DNA of 64,000 nucleotides, from positions 1-64,000 of the forward strand of contig NZ_JAQZAL010000028.1 in the NCBI RefSeq assembly GCF_028737205.1, read 5' to 3'. The notes beneath the pieces were generated by a model. It was not told the origin of the DNA. It saw only the letters and a program-made list of their open reading frames with translations, and searched no databases. Made by a program: the position numbers and the translations under genes. Numbering within the stretch: the stretch's first letter is position 1; every line of letters starts with the position of its first letter. The stretch is from Actinomycetospora lutea. Its GTDB lineage: Bacteria; Actinomycetota; Actinomycetes; Mycobacteriales; Pseudonocardiaceae. Of this stretch, positions 1-8,583 are shown one piece after another.

Positions 1-38
1 CGCATCCGGTCGCTGCTGCACTGTGGATCTCTTGCACT

Positions 39-1115
39 CTAAATCCGGAAGAGCCGCTTTAGGGTGAGCCTCTTGAGATGAGACGCTGCGTAAGGTGTAT
101 TCACGAGGACATACTGCTCAAGCTCCTCTACACTCACCAAGTTCCCCGCAAAGTGGCTCTGCAACTCAAGTCTCAGCGGATAGGTATCAACCTCGACGTC
201 GAAGAGTACGTCTTGGCCCGCGAAGAAGTCAGAGAACTTTTGCCCTCCACCGGGATCGACCCGCCACATCGCGTCCTTCATCACTCGAAGTCCTGTGACG
301 CTGCGGGTCCCGTAGAAGAGGAAGTACCCGGTCTTGCCGTCCTCTCTGATCATCTCAAAGCTGTGCACGTAGGGGAAGCCGCACACACTTCTGAGCTGAT
401 CTTGATAGAGGTTGTGCAGGAAGAGCTTCCGGTCTGTACCCGCCAGATCGCGGGCGTTCTTGTAGAGGTCCGTGCCGAACAGCTCGGTCAGGCGATCGTC
501 AATGTTGCCGGCCGCGGCGAAACGATTGACCGTGTTGAAGTCGAAGTAGACGAACAGTTCGCATTGCCGGAACGCAAGCAGGCGCGCCAGCAACGCCATG
601 GGGATGCCCTTAACGCCAAATGGATCGACAAAGGCGAAGGTGGGCGCCAGATTTGCCTTTTGTTGCTCCAGGTACTGGAGCATCTCGCTGGCAACTTCCT
701 CGAAGCTGGAGTTGTTAACGGAGACGCCCACATTATTGGGCCAGGGGCTGTTCTGACGCTGGAACTCCGCAACGATCTCGGCGAGGCTATCGCATCGGTC
801 GGCCTGCATCTCGTTGAAGATAAAGACAAATTGCTTGTTTGACATCTGCGGGAAGTAGTTGTGCTTGAGTAGTGCGTCGAGCGCAATCTGCGGCGACCCC
901 GGTTCGCCTCCTTGGTAGACACCAGGTCCGGCAAAACCGTCGAGAAACACCACACGTTCGTTGTACCTGCTGAGGATGGGAAACCAACCCCCGAGGTAGT
1001 ACTTCAACAGGTCGTGTTTCGCGCGAGTGTGGGCTGGCAGTTCCCAAGTCGTCGACTTCGGCATCCCGGGAAGAGCCCCCTTGATCAAGTGGTGTGCCGC
1101 AATCATATCGGGCAT
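39..1115 (-). CDS. tcmP: Three-Cys-motif partner protein TcmP
   Basis: 358 residues. The N-terminal part carries the family's hallmark, a 'TRAKHDLL' segment followed by 'VVFLDGFAGPG' at about residues 30-65, a Rossmann-like SAM-binding-type motif, and a 'FAFVDPFG' motif near residue 160. TcmP proteins are usually encoded beside a three-Cys-motif (Gp37/Gp68, DUF5131) radical-SAM-like protein. That partner would lie downstream, beyond the left edge. The biochemical function of the pair is unknown to me, though it recurs in mobile and defence-rich DNA. The gene has clearly lower GC than the relaxase operon, which suggests a separate origin. The C-terminus ends abruptly after a winged-helix-like segment, so a small truncation is possible. 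Confidence 0.8.
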   Translation of the reverse strand: MPDMIAAHHLIKGALPGMPKSTTWELPAHTRAKHDLLKYYLGGWFPILSRYNERVVFLDGFAGPGVYQGGEPGSPQIALDALLKHNYFPQMSNKQFVFIFNEMQADRCDSLAEIVAEFQRQNSPWPNNVGVSVNNSSFEEVASEMLQYLEQQKANLAPTFAFVDPFGVKGIPMALLARLLAFRQCELFVYFDFNTVNRFAAAGNIDDRLTELFGTDLYKNARDLAGTDRKLFLHNLYQDQLRSVCGFPYVHSFEMIREDGKTGYFLFYGTRSVTGLRVMKDAMWRVDPGGGQKFSDFFAGQDVLFDVEVDTYPLRLELQSHFAGNLVSVEELEQYVLVNTPYAASHLKRLTLKRLFRI

Positions 1116-1380
1116 GACGTCGAAGTTGTTACGCGTCCAAACGGACTAGAGGCCGCAAGGAGCACCCAATTGGCGGTGCCCAAGGTCGCGCCCAGGCGCT
1201 CATCCGGCCTGATACCGCGCTCCTTGTTCAACCCGCGTCGCCGGCCGCTCGAATAGTGCGCCGGACTCGCGCCATGGCGCTCTTCGACGGTCCGGACCTG
1301 CTGCGTCGATCGACGCCAGCTGCGCCGCCCGGACGTTCTCGAGGCTCTCGTGCTTCCGCCTGTCAGTCCCGAGTGTCACC

Positions 1381-1812
1381 GTGTCGAGCATGGACGTGAC
1401 CGACGCGGACGTGGCGGCGATCCCGGTAGGCAACATCTGCGTGCCACACGCCGATTTCGTGGCCGTGTGGCGCGCGGCGTCCGACCGGGATCACGAGGAC
1501 TTCTCCCGCGGTGGCCAGGGCTGGTACGCGGCCGGGGTGGCCACGACGTGCCGGTGGCTCGCGACGGCACCGTCGCGGTTGGCGAACGGCCTGACTGACC
1601 CGACGCCGGCGCCAGCGACTCATCGGACGGCCTTGGCGTACGAGGAGTTGATCGAAGCGGAGTTCCTCGCTGCTGAGCGGCTCGCGGAGACGCGCCCAGA
1701 GCTCACGCAATCGCGCCCCGGATGGTGTGAGGGGGTCCGGGCGACCTTGCGGTGGGCATGGCGTCGCCAGGGCCCTCCGCCCCTCGACGCCGAGGTCCCG
1801 GCCGAACTCTGA
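1381..1812 (+). CDS. Hypothetical protein of the integrated element
   Basis: 143 residues, starting at GTG 1381 or at the in-frame ATG 1390. I do not recognise the family. It is soluble, Trp/Arg/Ala-rich, with no membrane segment. It points toward the end of the relaxase gene, leaving only about 10 bp between the two stop codons. The GC level and codon use match the transfer operon rather than tcmP. No function is assigned. Confidence 0.6.
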   Translation: MSSMDVTDADVAAIPVGNICVPHADFVAVWRAASDRDHEDFSRGGQGWYAAGVATTCRWLATAPSRLANGLTDPTPAPATHRTALAYEELIEAEFLAAERLAETRPELTQSRPGWCEGVRATLRWAWRRQGPPPLDAEVPAEL

Positions 1813-1822
1813 CCTCGGGCGA

Positions 1823-4800
1823 CTATGTGTCGACCTCGTCGAGGTCCCCGACGTCGTCCGACTCGACGTGGTCGTTCGGCTCGATGGTGTCGTTCGAGGT
1901 CTCGACCAGTTCGTCACGGGTTCGCCACTGTGCGAGCTGCTCCGCGCGCTGGTCGGCTTCGGCCTTCGCGTCGGCCTCGTCGCGGGCACGGATCTCGGCC
2001 AAGGCCCGGTTGGCCTTCCCGACCGCGGCCGAGGTCTCGTCGGCGGTCGGTACGCGGACGTGGTCCTCGGCGACGGGCCTTGGCTCCGATGACACCACCT
2101 CGCGGATGTCGGGTCCAGCCGGCTCGACCTCGGTCGGCTCCTCGGCCTGTTCGTCGTCGGCGTGGACGTCCTCGGCTGTTTCGGCCTCGGCTGGCTCGGC
2201 CTTCGCCTGTTCATCGTCGGGCTGCTTCTCTTCGGGAGTCTGCTCGTCGAGGTCGTGTGGTCGATCGGTGACGTCGTCCTCGGTGACGTCGCGGTGGGCC
2301 TCGTCGTCAGCGATGGCGGCTCTATGGGCGGCGAGCCATTCGGCGGCGGTGGTGCGCTGCTCGGGTTCGTCGTCGGCGTGACGGGCGGCGAGCTCGGCCT
2401 TGGCTCGTTCGGCGGCGGATCGGGTGCCGGCGGTGTGGGCGAGCCACCGGGAACGGGCTTCGTCGACGTCGTTGAGCTCGGCGGCGCGTGCTTCGAGGGT
2501 GGAGGCGAGGGTCGCGGTCTGTTCCGCCTCCGCGCTGAGGCGAGTCTGCTCCTCGGGCTCGGTGGCGGCGCCCGCTTCGGCGCGTCGGACCTGGGCGTCG
2601 TGCCCGGCGCGGGTGGCGGCTTGGTGGGTGCCGGCGAGCTCGTTGGCGACGTAGCGGGGTGCCCAGGCGGCTTCGCGTTCGTGGGCACGGACGCGGACGC
2701 GGAGCTGGCCGTCGGAGAGCTCGAGCTCTTCGCGGTCGATCTCGGGTCGGCCGAGGGCGCGCCAGGCGGAGCGGTAGGCGGCGTAGGCCTCGACCTTGCC
2801 CGGCCCAGGTGCGGGGCCGAGGGCGTCCTCGGCGTCGTCGTGGCCGCTGAGTTCGCGCCAGGCGGCGACCGCGCTGGCTCGGTCTTGCCACTGCCCGCGG
2901 TCTGCGAGGGATTCGGGGACGGGACCGAGGGCCTCGGTGAGCCAGCGCGGCAGGGTGGCCGCTAGCTGCTGGCCGAGTTCGGCGCTGCGTCGGTCGGCGG
3001 CCTGGGCGAGGGAGGTGAGGTAGCGGTCCCAGTCGGCGTGTCCGGTGGCGGGGGTCCAGTCGGCCCAAGTTTGCCCGGTCGGGTCGAAGGTGTGGGCGTC
3101 GCGGATGCGGCCGTGGATGACGTTGGTGAGGTTGCGGGCCCCGTCGAGGGGCCGGTCGGCGAGGGCCTCGCGCAGCACGGTGTCGGGGTCGTGGCCGGCG
3201 ATCTCGGCACGGCGCAGGATGCGGGTGAGCGAGGCGGCGCCGTCCTCGGCGGCGAGTCGTGCGCGGTCGTGGTCGGTGATGGTGCCGGCGGCGGCGAGGG
3301 CGTCGAGCCAGCGGCCGGTGCGCTCGGTCGCGGCGAGGTGGGCCGCGTCGGCGAACAGCTCACCAGCGGTGCGGGTGCTGCCGGAGTCAGCCGCGGACTC
3401 CGTCGCGGTGGCGAGCGCGGAGGCGGAGTCGGCGTGGTCGTCTCTGGCGATGACGCTGGCGAGAACGGCGACGGGGTCTCGGTGCAGCGAGTGGTCGGTG
3501 GTGAGCCCCTGTGCGGGGTCGGTAGGGCCGGTGATCGTGGCGACGTGGGCGGTGTTGGCGTCCCGGCCGCGAGTGAGCCCCACATAGCTTGCAGCGCGGC
3601 TGGTTCCAGGTCCTGCAACGAGGTGGCTGGTCTCGACCGTCGCGCCTTGGGTGGCGTGGACGGTGCCGGCGTAGGCCAGGGAGACATCGGCGGCGACGTA
3701 GTCGCTCGGCAGCGAGATCGGTTCGCCGAGGACATCCCGACCATTGGGTTCGCGGCCGTGCACGCGCGCGACGGTGAGCCCACCGTCCTCGCTGACGGCG
3801 GTGACTCGGTAGGTCTCGCGGTTGATCGGACCCTGCTTGTTCCCCTCGTGGCCCGCCAGCTCCCAGCCGTTCCTGCGTGCGGCGACCAGGTCGCCGACTC
3901 CGGCGTAGTTGCCGTCACGTCCGAGGCGGACGCCGTGCTGGTCGACGTAGCCGAGACGGATGAGCTCGCTGCGCAGCGCGGCGGAGAGGCGGTCGGCCTG
4001 GTCGTTGGTGTCGACCACGAGCACCGACCGGTGCCCGGCGAGGGTGTCGGCGAGCCAGGCGCGGCTGGCGGAGGCCTCGGCATCCTCGAGGGTGCCGGCG
4101 TCGATGAGTCGCCCGTGGCGGTGGTAGTCGCGCAGCACGGTCTCGTCGCCGTCGCGCAGCCGCAGGGATGCGGGTCCTTCCCAATCCTCGCGGAAGCGGC
4201 GGGTCTCGGTGAGCTCGTAGCGGGCGCCGGCCTGGGCGAGCAGGTCCATCTCGCCGCCGGCGCCGACGGCGGCGAGCTGGCGGTGGTCGCCGACCAGGAG
4301 CAGCTTGGCGTCGGCGGCCTCGACGTGCCCGTAGATCGCGGCCAGTGCCGTGGTGTCGGCCATGGCCGACTCGTCGACCACGACCAGGTCACCGGATCGC
4401 AGCCGCCACGTCGCGGCGTCATCGACCTCTCCACCCACAGCGAGGCGGCCCTGGGTGTTGAGCCAGCGCTTCACGTTGCGGGCGTCGAGGCCCTCGTCGG
4501 CAAGAACACCAGTAGCGATCTGGCTGCTGGCCAGCCCGACCACTCGGCCCGCAGAGCTGCCCCGCAGCTCCGGGTCGGACCACGCCTTGGCGAGGGTGCC
4601 GACGACGAAGCTCTTGCCGGTGCCGGCCGGCCCGACCAGCGTCTCGATCCGCGCGCCGGAGGTGAGCACGCCGCGGACGGCGGCGGCCTGGTCGACGCCG
4701 AGCTCGAGGCCGGACTCGCGGAGTTGTCCGAGGAAGCGGTTCGCGACCGTGGTCGGTGTCGCGCTGGCGTCCCCGCGGCGGGTGGCGGCGGTCAGCGCGC

Positions 4801-6307
4801 GTTCGGTGTGGACGTGCTCGGGAGTGGCGTAGAGCTTCGCGCCGGGGGCGTCGTAGGCCGACCGGCCACTGGTCAGGCGCAGTTCGTCGGGCAGGGCGTC
4901 GTCACCAGGGCGGGCGGCGTCCAGTGGGGTGGCGAGGTCGAGTCCCTCGTCGGTGAGCCAGTCCAGCAGCCCGGCGACGTCCTGGCCGTCGGTCAGGCCG
5001 AGGGTGTCGGGCAGGGCGTCGTTGATCGCGCGGGTGAGGTCGGCACGGGTCCAGGCGGCCTTGCGCGTTTGCACGTCGGCCAGCGCGGTCTCCAGGACCT
5101 CCTTCGGTGACCACTCGCCCGCCACCGGCCGGTCCTCGTCGCGGGCCTTGAGGACCTCGTCGGCAACGGCGCGCAGCCCGCCGGCGACCTCGCCGCGCAG
5201 CTGGGTGTCGACCCGGTCGAGGAACTGGCTGCGGGTCTCGCCGTCGTGGGACTTCGCCTTCCGGGTGGCCATGGTGGCCTGCCGGGAGAGCCGGTCGCGC
5301 TCGAGGCCGTTGGCGTCGCGGTCGTGGTGGGCCTCGAACTCGGCGATGAGCTCGGCGGCCTTCTCGGTGACCGCCCGGCGCCGCGAGGAGAACAGGTCAG
5401 TGACCGTGTCGTCGATGCCGATGACCTCGCGGGCCTTGCCGTCCGGGCGCATGGCCAGCCGGAGCCCGAGCGCGCGGGCGAGGTGCTCCTCGGTGGTGCG
5501 CTCGCCGACCGCGGCCGCGGCGGGCCGGAACTTGTGGATCGCGCGCGAGTCCAGAGTGCGCCACTCGTCGTCGGAGTCGCCTGGGGCGCGGTTGAGGATC
5601 GGGTTGTGGATGTGCAGCTGCGGGTCGTGATCGCGCGAGTCGTGCTGGAAGAACGACGCCACCACCCAGCCGTGCGCGTCGACCCACCGACCGGCTGCCC
5701 CACCGTGATGTCCGACCCGGGCGTAACCGGCCTTGTCCTGCAGATAGGAGAGAGCGGCGTTGTTGCCCGCCCAGATGGCGTCCTCCACGGCCTGGCGGTA
5801 CTCGCCCCACGCCGCGGCGGCGTCCTCGTCGCCGGCTGCTCGAGCCCTGACTTCCTCGGCTTCGAACGCGGTGTGCAGCACGGTCACGCTCTTCTGAACG
5901 CTGAACGTCGCGTCGAGGAAGGCGACGTTGTGCCGAGCCTGCTTGCCCGCCTCGACCCGTAGTTCAGCGCGGCGTTCAGCGGAAGCGTCAGACTCGCGTT
6001 CAAGCGCGGTGGCGTACAACTCGTCCTCGGTCGCGTAGCGGCGGCCGGTGTGGCCGAGGGTCGGGACCTCGTCCCACCGGTCCGGGTCGGCGAACCCTTC
6101 GTGGCGTGGGTCGAGGAAGCGCTCGTAGAGCCCACGCATGTCCTGGGCGTCGACGAGCCCGCTCAGGCCGAGCTTCTCCGCGCCGGAGCCCCACCAGCGA
6201 CCCGGAGGTTCGCCGTCGGTGACCGCACCGGTGTAGTAGGACTCGCGGCCCGTCGCGACCTCGTTGAGCAGATATTCCGGCGAGTAGCCGGACGAGACGC
6301 TCAGCAT
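1823..6307 (-). CDS. MobF-family conjugative relaxase with TraA/RecD-like helicase
   Basis: 1494 residues. Such proteins nick oriT, attach covalently to the transferred strand and unwind it. The N-terminal TrwC-type relaxase domain has a tandem tyrosine pair (Y24-Y25) and the metal-binding HUH cluster 'QLHIHN' near residues 231-236. The helicase part has Walker A 'GPAGTGKS' near residue 560 and Walker B 'VVVDESA' near 640. The last ~350 residues are Ala/Glu-rich and probably extended. The ATG at 6307 overlaps the stop of a small upstream ORF by 7 bp. The gene ends the operon that starts at ssb. A mobilization role follows from the family. Confidence 0.95.
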   Translation of the reverse strand: MLSVSSGYSPEYLLNEVATGRESYYTGAVTDGEPPGRWWGSGAEKLGLSGLVDAQDMRGLYERFLDPRHEGFADPDRWDEVPTLGHTGRRYATEDELYATALERESDASAERRAELRVEAGKQARHNVAFLDATFSVQKSVTVLHTAFEAEEVRARAAGDEDAAAAWGEYRQAVEDAIWAGNNAALSYLQDKAGYARVGHHGGAAGRWVDAHGWVVASFFQHDSRDHDPQLHIHNPILNRAPGDSDDEWRTLDSRAIHKFRPAAAAVGERTTEEHLARALGLRLAMRPDGKAREVIGIDDTVTDLFSSRRRAVTEKAAELIAEFEAHHDRDANGLERDRLSRQATMATRKAKSHDGETRSQFLDRVDTQLRGEVAGGLRAVADEVLKARDEDRPVAGEWSPKEVLETALADVQTRKAAWTRADLTRAINDALPDTLGLTDGQDVAGLLDWLTDEGLDLATPLDAARPGDDALPDELRLTSGRSAYDAPGAKLYATPEHVHTERALTAATRRGDASATPTTVANRFLGQLRESGLELGVDQAAAVRGVLTSGARIETLVGPAGTGKSFVVGTLAKAWSDPELRGSSAGRVVGLASSQIATGVLADEGLDARNVKRWLNTQGRLAVGGEVDDAATWRLRSGDLVVVDESAMADTTALAAIYGHVEAADAKLLLVGDHRQLAAVGAGGEMDLLAQAGARYELTETRRFREDWEGPASLRLRDGDETVLRDYHRHGRLIDAGTLEDAEASASRAWLADTLAGHRSVLVVDTNDQADRLSAALRSELIRLGYVDQHGVRLGRDGNYAGVGDLVAARRNGWELAGHEGNKQGPINRETYRVTAVSEDGGLTVARVHGREPNGRDVLGEPISLPSDYVAADVSLAYAGTVHATQGATVETSHLVAGPGTSRAASYVGLTRGRDANTAHVATITGPTDPAQGLTTDHSLHRDPVAVLASVIARDDHADSASALATATESAADSGSTRTAGELFADAAHLAATERTGRWLDALAAAGTITDHDRARLAAEDGAASLTRILRRAEIAGHDPDTVLREALADRPLDGARNLTNVIHGRIRDAHTFDPTGQTWADWTPATGHADWDRYLTSLAQAADRRSAELGQQLAATLPRWLTEALGPVPESLADRGQWQDRASAVAAWRELSGHDDAEDALGPAPGPGKVEAYAAYRSAWRALGRPEIDREELELSDGQLRVRVRAHEREAAWAPRYVANELAGTHQAATRAGHDAQVRRAEAGAATEPEEQTRLSAEAEQTATLASTLEARAAELNDVDEARSRWLAHTAGTRSAAERAKAELAARHADDEPEQRTTAAEWLAAHRAAIADDEAHRDVTEDDVTDRPHDLDEQTPEEKQPDDEQAKAEPAEAETAEDVHADDEQAEEPTEVEPAGPDIREVVSSEPRPVAEDHVRVPTADETSAAVGKANRALAEIRARDEADAKAEADQRAEQLAQWRTRDELVETSNDTIEPNDHVESDDVGDLDEVDT

Positions 6308-6588
6308 CCGGACGACCCGGTGAAGATCGACGGAAGGGTGTCCGAGAGGACGGCGGCGGTAGGCGGCTCTTGCGGGCGGCCGGAGGCCGGCCCGGCCCCT
6401 CGGATCGTGATGCCTAGGTGTGCGTCTTCTGATCTTTCCCTTGATCTTTTCGTTCCTGAGTCTTGTTGCTCGTGTCGTGTCGTCTGTTCGGTGTAGTGAT
6501 CGGTGTCGGGAAGTGGTCTTGGTTCTTGCTCTTCGTCGTGGCTCTGGTTCGTGCTTGTGGTCGCGGTGATCGGTTGCTGAGGGTTCAT
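6301..6588 (-). CDS. Small ORF between the DUF2637 gene and the relaxase gene
   Basis: 95 residues, starting with ATG at 6588 in a 4-bp ATGA overlap with the DUF2637 gene stop, and ending 7 bp inside the relaxase start. This spacing argues for a real, translationally coupled gene. The predicted protein is hydrophilic, Gln/Thr/Glu-rich at the N-terminus, with no recognised domain. Codon use is strikingly unlike its neighbours: many AGA, TCA, ACA, CGA and CTA codons and locally low GC. That also fits a non-coding region such as oriT which merely stays open. I weigh the two readings about equally. Confidence 0.5.
   Translation of the reverse strand: MNPQQPITATTSTNQSHDEEQEPRPLPDTDHYTEQTTRHEQQDSGTKRSRERSEDAHLGITIRGAGPASGRPQEPPTAAVLSDTLPSIFTGSSGC
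6417..6585. other. Low-GC, repeat-containing region; candidate oriT
   Basis: Base composition drops sharply here compared with the flanking genes. It holds a direct repeat of TGATCTTT (6430-6437 and 6442-6449) and a second direct repeat of GTGATCGGT near 6498 and 6564. It lies directly upstream of the MobF relaxase gene, a common place for oriT. Just outside (6377-6389) is a short CGGCC-GGA-GGCCG hairpin. No known nic-site consensus was recognised, so this is positional and compositional inference only. The region overlaps the 95-codon ORF. Confidence 0.25.
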
Positions 6589-7403
6589 GGTTGGGCCTCG
6601 TCGGTGGGGTCGTTCGTGTTGGTGTTGATCAGACGGAGGGGCAGCGGGCGGTCGCGGAGTGCTTTGAGCGCGGCGGCGGCGGTGCCGCGGGAGACCTCGG
6701 CGGCGGTCTCGAGCTCGGTGACCGTTGGCCAGGCGCCGTGGCGCTGGGCGTGGCGCGACGCGGCCGCCTCGGCCCGGTCGCGGGCCGGCGAGGCCGCCGG
6801 CCGCGGGGGCAAGACAGCCGATCGGTCGTCGTCGGCGAGCTCGGCGCCCAGCGGCTCCGCGTCCTTGCCGGGCTCGGGCTGAACGACGCCGGGCTGGACG
6901 TGCGCCTGTACAGCGGCGGCGTTGAACGATGTCCGGTGAACGGGTTCGGGCTGAACGGCACGGGGGCTCGCGGCGGCGAGCAGGTAGAGCAGGTGCGCGA
7001 CGACGGCGGCGGCGACGGCGGGCCAGGCGCCGACCCCGAATCGCAGCGCGGGGGCGACCTCGACGGTGGGTCCGCCGGCCAGGTAAGTCGCTTGGGCGAG
7101 CCCGGACAGGCCCGCCGCGGTGACGACAACCGTCCACGCGTAGCGGGCCGCTCCGTCGCGCAGGCGCGCGGTGGCGGAGTAGGCGACCAGCGCGAGCCCG
7201 TCGGTTATCAGCGGGTAGAGCCAGGCGATCCCAGCCGGCACCCGGGCGGCGACAGCTACCTCGAACAGGCCGTGAGCGGTGGCCACGGCCGCGCCAAGCG
7301 CGACCGCCAGCCCGGGCAGCCAGAGCAGGGCGCCCACTCCAGCCTCACGGCGGGAGGTTGCTCCGGGCTCGCCTTCGGAGTCGACGTCGTCCATCGGGTT
7401 CAA
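6585..7403 (-). CDS. DUF2637 membrane protein (actinobacterial transfer-associated)
   Basis: 272 residues from TTG 7403, which forms a TTGA overlap with the upstream stop; ATG at 7394 is an alternative. Four or so hydrophobic segments occupy residues ~25-140, the DUF2637 arrangement found in Spd-like proteins of actinomycete plasmids and integrative elements. The C-terminal ~55 residues ('WPTVTELETAAEVSRGTAAA') look like a small winged-helix DNA-binding domain. Membrane domain plus HTH suggests a spread or transfer accessory role at the membrane, inferred from family and context. It is followed by the small ORF and the relaxase. Confidence 0.8.
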   Translation of the reverse strand: MNPMDDVDSEGEPGATSRREAGVGALLWLPGLAVALGAAVATAHGLFEVAVAARVPAGIAWLYPLITDGLALVAYSATARLRDGAARYAWTVVVTAAGLSGLAQATYLAGGPTVEVAPALRFGVGAWPAVAAAVVAHLLYLLAAASPRAVQPEPVHRTSFNAAAVQAHVQPGVVQPEPGKDAEPLGAELADDDRSAVLPPRPAASPARDRAEAAASRHAQRHGAWPTVTELETAAEVSRGTAAAALKALRDRPLPLRLINTNTNDPTDEAQP

Positions 7404-7816
7404 CCCGCGCCATCGTCGTCGGCGCTGCCGTGCTCGAGGGCGCGGTCGGCGGTGTGCCAGCTGGTGAGCTGCTCGCGGCGCGACTGGTCCTGCTCGATGT
7501 CCTCGCTGATCTGCCGGTTCGCCCGCAACCCCGCCCGCGCGACCGAAGAGACTTGGCGTGCAGGGGCGGGTGCCGCCGCGTCAGTGCCGCGCGCACTGCG
7601 TGCACGGTCGGTGCGTTCGCGAGCAGGGCGACCACGGGCGGCTTTGCGCTCCAGCTCGGCAACTGTGCGGCGCAGGTCGTCGAGGCTTCCGCAGAAGCAG
7701 TCGTAGTTCGGCCACAGGACCCCGAGCCGTTCGGTGAGGTAGTCCCACTGGGCGCGCTCCGCGCGCTCGCGCTCGCGGCGCTGCGCGCGGGTCTCCCCCG
7801 CCTCGGCGCCGGTCAC
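7400..7816 (-). CDS. Hypothetical protein with coiled-coil, transfer operon
   Basis: 138 residues. The GTG at 7816 is chosen because it forms a 4-bp GTGA overlap with the preceding stop, as for most neighbours in the operon. The N-terminal third is Arg/Glu-rich ('ETRAQRRERERAERAQW') and probably helical. A 'LGVLWPNYDCFCGSLDDLRR' segment with two cysteines follows, then a low-complexity Arg/Ala linker. No family is recognised. A role in transfer is inferred only from its place between the DUF4913 and DUF2637 genes. Confidence 0.7.
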   Translation of the reverse strand: MTGAEAGETRAQRRERERAERAQWDYLTERLGVLWPNYDCFCGSLDDLRRTVAELERKAARGRPARERTDRARSARGTDAAAPAPARQVSSVARAGLRANRQISEDIEQDQSRREQLTSWHTADRALEHGSADDDGAG

Positions 7817-8583
7817 CGTGACCACCGCCCCTCGCGGCCGGCTGCCCCGTTCGCCGTCCCGTTCGCTGTCCCGCTGGTGGCGCTGTTCGCTGGGCCGTGG
7901 AGGTGCGTCCCGATCCCGCCCCGACCACGTGTCTCCTGATCGGGGGTGGGCTCGGGAGGCGCCTGATCGCGCCCGTCGGCCCACCACGCGGCGATCGAGC
8001 CGAGCGCGTCGAGACCGGGCACCGGTGTCGCACCGGTCGGGGCCTGGGACCAGCCCGCGCGGGTCTGATGACGTTCCCGCGAGCACGACCCCACCGAAGT
8101 CTTGAGCCGGCGCACCACCCCGGGGCGTTGGCGGTCGTGCCAGTCCCCGGCCAACTGCACCGACGCGCCCCGTTCCTCATAGGCGGCACGCCAGGCGTGG
8201 GAGAGCCACAGCAGTTCCTCGACGACCTCGGGGTGCCAGAGCCAGCACTCGGGCAGCACCGCGACCCCGTCGGGGTAGCGCAGGAACACCCGGTGCAGCC
8301 ACCGACACAACCCCTCGAGCAGCTGCGCCGCTGCTGCCGGGTCGGTGGGCGCGGTCACCCACGACGGCGCCACCGTCGGACCCGGGCGGGCGGGGGTGGC
8401 GGCCACGGCATCGGCGAGCTGAGCCACCGTGCGGGCCAGGTCGTCGACCCGGGTCGGGGTACCGATCAGCGCGTCGAGCCCGCGGCGGAGCCCGTCGACC
8501 TCCCGGGCCAACCCGGCCAGCGCCTCGACCCGCGCGAACTCCCCCTCCCCGCTGCCGGACTGGCTGGTGGGGCGGCGGCTCAC
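7813..8583 (-). CDS. DUF4913-like protein, transfer operon
   Basis: 256 residues. The start GTG 8583 gives a GTGA overlap with the upstream stop; GTG 8592 is also in frame. Residues ~90-165 resemble the DUF4913 domain of actinobacterial plasmids and integrative elements ('LCRWLHRVFLRYPDG', 'CWLWHPEVVEELLWLSHAW'). A leading helical segment (LAREVDGLRRGLDAL) may form a coiled coil. The C-terminal ~80 residues are low-complexity and end in Asn/Gly/Thr repeats. The DUF4913 call is from memory of the motif layout. Function is unknown. Confidence 0.65.
   Translation of the reverse strand: MSRRPTSQSGSGEGEFARVEALAGLAREVDGLRRGLDALIGTPTRVDDLARTVAQLADAVAATPARPGPTVAPSWVTAPTDPAAAAQLLEGLCRWLHRVFLRYPDGVAVLPECWLWHPEVVEELLWLSHAWRAAYEERGASVQLAGDWHDRQRPGVVRRLKTSVGSCSRERHQTRAGWSQAPTGATPVPGLDALGSIAAWWADGRDQAPPEPTPDQETRGRGGIGTHLHGPANSATSGTANGTANGAAGREGRWSR

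Noticed and set aside
912-1256. 114-codon plus-strand frame overlapping the start of tcmP
   Set aside because: Overlaps tcmP antisense, with no domain and no ribosome-binding site.
1-1380. Search for the second attachment site (repeat of the tRNA-Thr 3' end)
   Set aside because: No copy of the T-arm/acceptor sequence was seen here or elsewhere in the element, so the left end is outside the window.
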